Below, piece by piece: positions 32,048 through 36,651 of a stretch of 36,651 bases of DNA (the first letter of the stretch is position 1; each line of letters starts with the position of its first letter). The translations under genes and the position numbers were made by a program. The DNA is taken from contig QCNM01000006.1 of assembly GCA_003210115.1 (NCBI GenBank), forward strand, positions 1 to 36,651, given 5' to 3'. Below the pieces are notes generated by a model that ran no database searches, was not told where the DNA came from, and saw only the letters and a program-made list of their open reading frames with translations. This stretch comes from SAR116 cluster bacterium AG-426-A06. GTDB lineage: Bacteria; Pseudomonadota; Alphaproteobacteria; Puniceispirillales; Marisalimonadaceae.

Positions 32048-32266
32048 CTATTTATACCTAAAAGTAATTCTGCCTTTAGTTAGATCATAAGGTGTCATTT
32101 CTACAGTAACTTTATCACCCAACAATACTCTAATTCTATTTTTTCTCATTTTTCCACTTGTATGGGCTAATATTTCATGATCATTGTCTAGTTTTACTCT
32201 AAACATTGCATTTGGAAGTAGCTCTTCAACAACCCCAGAAAATTCTATTACACCTTCTTTTGCCAT
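32048..32266 (-). CDS. infA: translation initiation factor IF-1
   Basis: The 72-residue OB-fold protein matches IF-1 along its full length: [24 protein letters not shown], then [22 protein letters not shown] and [14 protein letters not shown]-1 binds the ribosomal A site during initiation and stimulates IF-2 and IF-3. It is followed by maf after 12 bases and preceded by a 59-base gap from hisD that may hold its own promoter. Confidence 0.97.
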   Translation of the reverse strand: MAKEGVIEFSGVVEELLPNAMFRVKLDNDHEILAHTSGKMRKNRIRVLLGDKVTVEMTPYDLTKGRITFRYK

Positions 32267-32325
32267 AACACAGTTATATAATTTAAATAATAAATTGTAA
32301 AATTAAATAATTTAGTAATTAAACT

Positions 32326-33636
32326 TTAATCATCCTTTCTTCTAGCATAGATTGACATTCTGTGTGCATCTAATCCTTCTGCTTCTGCTAAAATTTCTGC
32401 ATGTTTCCCAAGATCATTTAAATTATTTTCATTACATTGAACAAAAGTTGTTCTTCGTAAAAAGTCGTTTGTACCAAGTCCACTAGAGAACCTTGCTGTT
32501 CCTTCTGTTGGCAAAACATGATTTGGACCTGCAATATAATCTCCAATAGCTTCAGGTGTATAATCACCTAAAAAAATTGATCCAGCATTATTAATGTCAT
32601 CTAAATAGATTTTAGGATTTTCTATACAAAGCTCTAAATGCTCAGGAGCAATTTGATTGATTAGATCTATACATTCATTTATATGTTCAATTATTAATAT
32701 TAATCCATTATTATACCAAGAACTTGAAGCAATTTGTTTTCTAGGTAATGTCTCTAATAATTTAACAATCTGATTTTCTACATGCTTAGCAAATTTTTCA
32801 TCATTGGTAACTAAAATAGACTGAGCATTTTCGTCGTGTTCAGCTTGAGACAATAAGTCTATAGCAATCCACTCTGGATTATTTTTATTATCTGCAACTA
32901 TTAAAACTTCTGAAGGACCTGCAACTGAATCAATTCCTACTTTACCAAATAATTGTCTTTTAGCTTCCGCGACATAAGCATTTCCTGGACCAACAATTTT
33001 ATCAACTTTTTTTAAATCTTTAGTTCCAAAAGCTAATGCGGCTATAGCATGAGCTCCTCCCATCCTATAAAATTCTGTTACTTCTGCTAAATATGCAGCT
33101 GCTAACAATATTTCTGAATTTTTTTCAAAATTAATTGGTGATACCAACACCCTTTCCTCAACTCCAGCGACTAAAGCTGGTATCGCATTCATTAAAACTG
33201 AAGAGGGATAAAGAGCTTTTCCTCCTGGTGCATAAAAACCAACTCTTTTTATAGGAGAATATTTTAATCCTAAATTAACACCAAGCTCATCTTCATAGTC
33301 AAATCCACTTGGCTTTTGCTTTTCATGAAATGATTTGATTCTAGAAGATGCAATTTTCATAGCATTTTTCAAATTGATTGGAAGATCATCAAAAGCTTTT
33401 TTTAATAATTTATTTTCAATTCTAATATCATCTAAATTAGAACAACTAATATTATCAAATTTATTTATCATAGAAATTAGAGCATTATCACCATTTGTTT
33501 TAATTTGACTAGTTATATCAAAAACAATTTTTTCAACATTAATATCTGAAATGTTTCTGCTTCTTAAAAATTCATTTAATTTTTGATCAAAATTTTCTTC
33601 CTTAGAATAAAGATATGTAACTTTATTTTTAATCAT
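32326..33636 (-). CDS. hisD: histidinol dehydrogenase
   Basis: HisD performs the last two oxidations of histidine synthesis (histidinol to histidine, NAD- and zinc-dependent). Seen are VGFYAPGGKALYPSSVLMNAIPA, HAIAALAFGTKDLKKVDKIVGPGNAYVAEAKRQLFG (signature), LSQAEHDENAQSI (zinc-binding Q and H) and IAPEHLELC. The track start at 33651 is TTG and is unlikely. GAAGGGC lies just before the ATG at 33636 (MIKNKVTYL), which overlaps the hisG stop by 8 bases. The product has 436 residues. Confidence 0.95.
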   Translation of the reverse strand: MIKNKVTYLYSKEENFDQKLNEFLRSRNISDINVEKIVFDITSQIKTNGDNALISMINKFDNISCSNLDDIRIENKLLKKAFDDLPINLKNAMKIASSRIKSFHEKQKPSGFDYEDELGVNLGLKYSPIKRVGFYAPGGKALYPSSVLMNAIPALVAGVEERVLVSPINFEKNSEILLAAAYLAEVTEFYRMGGAHAIAALAFGTKDLKKVDKIVGPGNAYVAEAKRQLFGKVGIDSVAGPSEVLIVADNKNNPEWIAIDLLSQAEHDENAQSILVTNDEKFAKHVENQIVKLLETLPRKQIASSSWYNNGLILIIEHINECIDLINQIAPEHLELCIENPKIYLDDINNAGSIFLGDYTPEAIGDYIAGPNHVLPTEGTARFSSGLGTNDFLRRTTFVQCNENNLNDLGKHAEILAEAEGLDAHRMSIYARRKDD

Positions 33637-34285
33637 GTAAAAGCCCTTCAAACTTCTTTATAATTTTATTAATTTCCTTAAAATTTGTTTTATATGCATT
33701 TCTATTTACAGATAATCTTGTAGAAACTTTCATAATCTCTTCAATTTCAATTAAACCATTAGCTTTTAATGTTTCACCACTTTCAGAAAGGTCAACAATT
33801 CTTCTACATAATCCCATAGATGGAGCCAGTTCCATTGCACCATTTAGTTTTATACAATCAGCATGGACACCCCTTTTTTTAAAATGCTCACTTGTTAAGT
33901 TTGGATATTTTGTTGCCACTCTAACATAACTCCAAGTCAGGGGATCTTCATCACTTAAAATTTCTTGAGTGGTAGCTACTACTAATCTACATAAACCAAT
34001 TTTAAGATCAATAGGTGAGTAAATTTCAGAATGATTAAATTCTTCTAAAACATCACTACCAATTATAGCTATATGTGCCGCCCCATAAATTAGAAATGTT
34101 GCTACATCAAATGATCTAACAATAATTAATTTTATATTAGGAATATTAGTTTCAAACTTTAATTTTCTATCTTTCTCGTTAAAAAAAGATTTTTCTGGAA
34201 TAATACCAACCTTTTCAAAAATTGGTAAAACTTGTTTTAATATCCTTCCTTTAGGAAGAGCTATAATTATATCTTTATCGTTCAT
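33629..34285 (-). CDS. hisG: ATP phosphoribosyltransferase, short form
   Basis: HisG catalyses the first step of histidine synthesis (ATP plus PRPP). The ATG at 34285 (MNDKDIIIALPKGRILK) is preferred. The track's longer start adds 20 residues that overlap the upstream gene and lies before the conserved 'aLPKGR'. Other motifs are VRSFDVATFLIYGAAHIAIIGSDVL and LNGAMELAPSMGLCRRIVDLSESGETLKANGL. At 218 residues it lacks the C-terminal regulatory domain, so it is the short form that needs HisZ. No hisZ is in the window. The start is 10 bases after the DUF2948 stop. Confidence 0.93.
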   Translation of the reverse strand: MNDKDIIIALPKGRILKQVLPIFEKVGIIPEKSFFNEKDRKLKFETNIPNIKLIIVRSFDVATFLIYGAAHIAIIGSDVLEEFNHSEIYSPIDLKIGLCRLVVATTQEILSDEDPLTWSYVRVATKYPNLTSEHFKKRGVHADCIKLNGAMELAPSMGLCRRIVDLSESGETLKANGLIEIEEIMKVSTRLSVNRNAYKTNFKEINKIIKKFEGLLHD

Positions 34286-34295
34286 ATTAATTGGT

Positions 34296-34766
34296 CTATT
34301 TATGCATTGGTTTTTTACCAGTTGGCCATGGCATGTCAAGATCATCTAGATAAATTTCTATTTTTTCTATAAAAAGTTTAATTGTTATATCTAAAGAAAA
34401 ATTAAATGTTATTTGATTTTTATCATAATCGACTGATAGTAAATTTATAAATTTTGAAGAATTGATTTTGTCTTTATTTGTATAAGTTATCTTATTTACA
34501 TTACAAATTCTTGTTCCAGAAACAACTCGATAATATGTTTCGCCTTTTATTTTTTTTCCTACAAATTCCCAGCAAAACCTTGAAAAAGTTGCAATCAAAA
34601 TTTTATCACTCTTATTATAAATAATTTCATCAATGGAAAATATTCCGTCTTGACATAATGAAGAAAAAATTTTTATTTCATCTTTATCTAAAAATTTTAT
34701 TTTTAATTTTTTAAAGTCATAATCATTGAGATGATCGGAAATATTTTTTTTATTTTTAGATTTCAT
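34296..34766 (-). CDS. DUF2948 family protein
   Basis: This 156-residue protein of unknown function matches the alphaproteobacterial DUF2948 family in pattern. LKIKFLDKDEIKIFSSLCQDGIFSIDEIIY corresponds to 'L.aLDaeDL.viSA.lQDAv....dm.y'. The next element, FSRFCWE, corresponds to 'lnRFdWE'. The usual C-terminal 'I.LevE.i...LeDlg.pW....kP.H' is seen as FIEKIEIYLDDLDMPWPTGKKPMH. Its place between murA and the his genes is the conserved family context. There is no membrane segment or catalytic motif. Confidence 0.82.
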   Translation of the reverse strand: MKSKNKKNISDHLNDYDFKKLKIKFLDKDEIKIFSSLCQDGIFSIDEIIYNKSDKILIATFSRFCWEFVGKKIKGETYYRVVSGTRICNVNKITYTNKDKINSSKFINLLSVDYDKNQITFNFSLDITIKLFIEKIEIYLDDLDMPWPTGKKPMHK

Positions 34767-34768
34767 GA

Positions 34769-36019
34769 TTATCTTATATTTGCCCCTATATTAAATAATT
34801 TTTCTTCAAAATTTTCGTATCCCCTTTTTAAATGAGATAAATCATTAACAACACTCTCACCATTTGCATTTAGACTTGCTGCTATTAGGGACATAGAAGC
34901 TCTCAGATCAGTAGCTTTAACCGAAGCACCTTGTAATTGCTTTACTCCATCAACAATAGCTTTATTTCCATCAATTTTAATAGATGCCTTCATTTTAGAC
35001 AACTCAGGGATGTGCATAAATCTATTTTCAAATATATTTTCTTCAATTACTGATTTTCCATTTGCTATACACATTAAACTCATAAACTGAGCTTGTAAAT
35101 CTGTTGGAAAACCAGGATGAGGTTCAGTTTGAATATTAATTGGAACAATTTCACTAACGCCTTTTATTTTTACAGTATCATTGTAAACTTCAACTTTAAC
35201 ATTTGTTTGTTTTAATTTTTTAAAAAAAGCTTTTAAATCTTTTGGATTTGAATTAAGTAAGTTTAACTCACCTTTTGTAATTCCTGCAATTATGGCAAAT
35301 GAACCTGCTTCAATTCTATCAGGTATAACTGAATATGTGATAGGATTTAATTTTGAAACACCTTCTATTTCAATTATATCTTTACCTAAACCTTTAATAT
35401 TTGCTCCTGCCAAATTTAGACAGTTACCTAAATCAACAATTTCAGGCTCTTGAGCAGCATTAAAAATTTTTGTTTTGCCAATTGCTAAAGTTGCCGCCAT
35501 GATAGCACATTCTGTGGCTCCAACAGACACTTGAGGAAATTTAATCTCATTTCCTATAAATTTCTCTTGAGGTAAGGTAGCTCTTAAAAAACCATTTTCA
35601 AAAAGAGTTTCAGCTCCAAGTTTTTTAAGTGCATCAATATGAAGATTGATTGGACGTTCTCCAATTTCACAGCCTCCAGGCATCGGAATTAGAGCATTGT
35701 GTCTTTTAGACAAAAGGGGAGCAAGTACTAAAAATGAAGCTCTCATTTTTGATACTAATTCTTTTGGCGCTTCAATGTTTTGTGGTTTACCATGAAAATC
35801 AATAACACCATTATAAAATTTTGTCATTATACCTAAAGCATTTATTAATTTTATCATTAATCTTGTATCTGCTAAATCAGGTACATTTTTCAGAGTAAAA
35901 CTTTTATCAATCATCAAAGAGATAGAAATAAGAGGTAAAACTGAGTTTTTTGCACCACTGATTTTAACATCACCAAAGAGAGGCTTACCTCCTTGTATAA
36001 TTAATCTATCATTACTCAT
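34769..36019 (-). CDS. murA: UDP-N-acetylglucosamine 1-carboxyvinyltransferase
   Basis: MurA transfers enolpyruvate from PEP to UDP-GlcNAc, the first committed step of peptidoglycan synthesis. ISGAKNSVLPL has the catalytic lysine-asparagine pair (K24, N25). IPMPGGCEIGERPINLH carries the active-site cysteine C117, the residue attacked by fosfomycin. DRIEAGSFAIIAGIT and TEPHPGFPTDLQAQFMSLM are further signatures. At 416 residues the length is normal. The start overlaps the preceding small ORF by 8 bases (ATGAGTAA), and DUF2948 starts 2 bases after the stop. Confidence 0.96.
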   Translation of the reverse strand: MSNDRLIIQGGKPLFGDVKISGAKNSVLPLISISLMIDKSFTLKNVPDLADTRLMIKLINALGIMTKFYNGVIDFHGKPQNIEAPKELVSKMRASFLVLAPLLSKRHNALIPMPGGCEIGERPINLHIDALKKLGAETLFENGFLRATLPQEKFIGNEIKFPQVSVGATECAIMAATLAIGKTKIFNAAQEPEIVDLGNCLNLAGANIKGLGKDIIEIEGVSKLNPITYSVIPDRIEAGSFAIIAGITKGELNLLNSNPKDLKAFFKKLKQTNVKVEVYNDTVKIKGVSEIVPINIQTEPHPGFPTDLQAQFMSLMCIANGKSVIEENIFENRFMHIPELSKMKASIKIDGNKAIVDGVKQLQGASVKATDLRASMSLIAASLNANGESVVNDLSHLKRGYENFEEKLFNIGANIR

Positions 36020-36182
36020 TTTTTACTTTTTCATGAAGTAGACTAGAATATCCAACTTTTAAAAGTCTTTTTCCAGTAATTTTTTTTTCATCACGTTGAT
36101 TAATTTGTATTTTTCTAAGTTTTAAATTTTCTCTTAATGCAGAAGAAAGATTTTTATTTTTATTGATAGTATTTTTTGACAT
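36012..36182 (-). CDS. small basic protein upstream of murA (56 aa), missed by ORF track
   Basis: The minus strand reads MSKNTINKNKNLSSALRENLKLRKIQINQR... ending LLHEKVKNE, then TAA. It overlaps murA by ATGAGTAA, indicating coupled translation. The central ALRENLKLRKIQ is a basic amphipathic helix. Many alphaproteobacteria have a similar short protein with an 'ALR.NL.RRK.Q.R' motif at this position, to my recollection. Its function is unknown. There is no signal peptide. Confidence 0.7.
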   Translation of the reverse strand: MSKNTINKNKNLSSALRENLKLRKIQINQRDEKKITGKRLLKVGYSSLLHEKVKNE

Positions 36183-36247
36183 AATTGATAATAATTTACT
36201 ATATGATAATTTAGTTCTGGATTTATGTCTAGATCAACTCAAAATAA

Positions 36248-36323
36248 GCCGCCATAGCTCCAGCGGTAGAGCGCGTCATTGGTAATGACGAGGTCACTGG
36301 TTCAAATCCAGTTGGCGGCACCA
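36248..36323 (+). tRNA. tRNA-Thr (anticodon GGT)
   Basis: This is a complete 76-base cloverleaf. The acceptor is GCCGCCA/TGGCGGC, the D-arm GCTC...GAGC, and the anticodon stem CGTCA/TGACG has loop TTGGTAA (GGT). The T-arm is ACTGG TTCAAAT CCAGT. The discriminator A and encoded CCA are present. It is convergent with pheT. Confidence 0.97.
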
Positions 36324-36337
36324 TAACTAAAAAAATT

Positions 36338-36651
36338 TTATTGAGATCTTATCTCAGCTCCAAATTTTTCAAATACACTTTCAATAATTTTTGAACTTAA
36401 TTTCTCTAAATCATCATCTGTTAATGATTTTTCTATAGGTTGAATTATTATAGATAATGAAACAGATTTTTTATCATTTGGAATATTATTTCCTTGATAA
36501 ATATCAAAAACTGAAATTTTTTGAATTAACATTTTGTCAACTAATTTTATTTCATTTATTAGATTCTCAACATTTAATTCATTGTTAATTAAAAAAGAAA
36601 AGTCTCTGGATAAAGATTGTAAATAATTTATTTTGAGCAAAGGTTTTGAAA
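36338..36651 (-). CDS. pheT: phenylalanyl-tRNA synthetase beta subunit, C-terminal fragment (cut by window edge)
   Basis: The frame is open to the window edge, so the track's start (TTG 36640) is internal and only the C-terminal ~104 residues are visible. They form the FDX-ACB (anticodon-binding) domain that ends PheT. LSRDFSFLINNELN matches 'p.v.RDfafvvd', KISVFDIYQGNNIPNDKKSVSLSIIIQP matches 'v.vFDvY.G..ip.gkKSla..l..q', and SLTDDDLEKL matches 'TLtdeei'. PheT pairs with PheS to charge tRNA-Phe. It ends 14 bases from tRNA-Thr on the opposite strand. Confidence 0.92.
   Translation of the reverse strand, partial: SKPLLKINYLQSLSRDFSFLINNELNVENLINEIKLVDKMLIQKISVFDIYQGNNIPNDKKSVSLSIIIQPIEKSLTDDDLEKLSSKIIESVFEKFGAEIRSQ

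Noticed and set aside
1-36651. CRISPR array, insertion sequence, integrase or prophage genes
   Set aside because: No regularly spaced repeats, transposase, integrase or phage protein was found on either strand.

Overview
The window is very AT-rich, with short intergenic gaps, many one- to eight-base gene overlaps and several TTG starts. The gene content points to a streamlined, flagellated, probably marine alphaproteobacterium. The best phylogenetic clue is the right end. There the order is pheT / tRNA-Thr / small ORF / murA / DUF2948 / hisG / hisD / infA / maf / yacG / tRNA-Phe, a typically alphaproteobacterial arrangement. I cannot name the clade from sequence alone.

Region 1 (1-5808) is a motility locus. 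It holds the C-terminal part of a FliA-type sigma factor (cut by the window edge), a hook/rod (FlgE/F/G-type) protein, FliL, a ParA/MinD-type ATPase paired with a coiled-coil protein, and a stand-alone cyclic-nucleotide-binding-domain protein. It also holds several small unknowns, including a protein with an NHLP (nitrile-hydratase-like leader peptide) domain, a Sel1-like exported protein and a small exported cysteine-containing protein.

Region 2 (5805-15260) is a divergent catabolic/transport locus. The leftward operon encodes an HMG-CoA-lyase-type lyase, a class III CoA-transferase, a crotonase that looks like an isomerase, an isopropylmalate-dehydrogenase-like enzyme, a PrpF/GalD-type isomerase and an AbrB-type membrane protein. 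The rightward operon encodes a TAXI-type TRAP binding protein, a fused TRAP permease and a two-helix membrane protein. I infer uptake and CoA-dependent cleavage of a branched di- or tricarboxylic acid; the substrate is unknown.

Region 3 (15250-20648) is a BMP-family ABC importer (ATPase, two permeases, binding protein) ending at a clear intrinsic terminator, followed by a FecR-like exported protein. Region 4 (20639-28311) holds a TSUP exporter, an HpaI-type aldolase and a D-2-hydroxyacid dehydrogenase on the minus strand. On the plus strand it holds a TauD/TfdA dioxygenase, a GMC oxidoreductase, a bacterial voltage-gated sodium channel and an acyl-CoA synthetase. A small coiled-coil gene on the minus strand ends it.

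Region 5 (about 28356-31247) looks like a small island. It has two glycosylation genes (TPR-glycosyltransferase and CMP-sugar synthetase), with an intact tRNA-Phe at one end and a decayed copy of the tRNA-Phe 3' portion at the other, in the geometry expected of a tRNA-targeted insertion. Region 6 (31300-36651) is conserved housekeeping. Three genes too short for the ORF track were found by hand: yacG (49 aa), a 56-aa ORF overlapping murA, and a 55-aa ORF behind the ParA gene. Shine-Dalgarno placement or coding overlaps moved several starts inward from those in the track. No intergenic stretch exceeds 300 bases.
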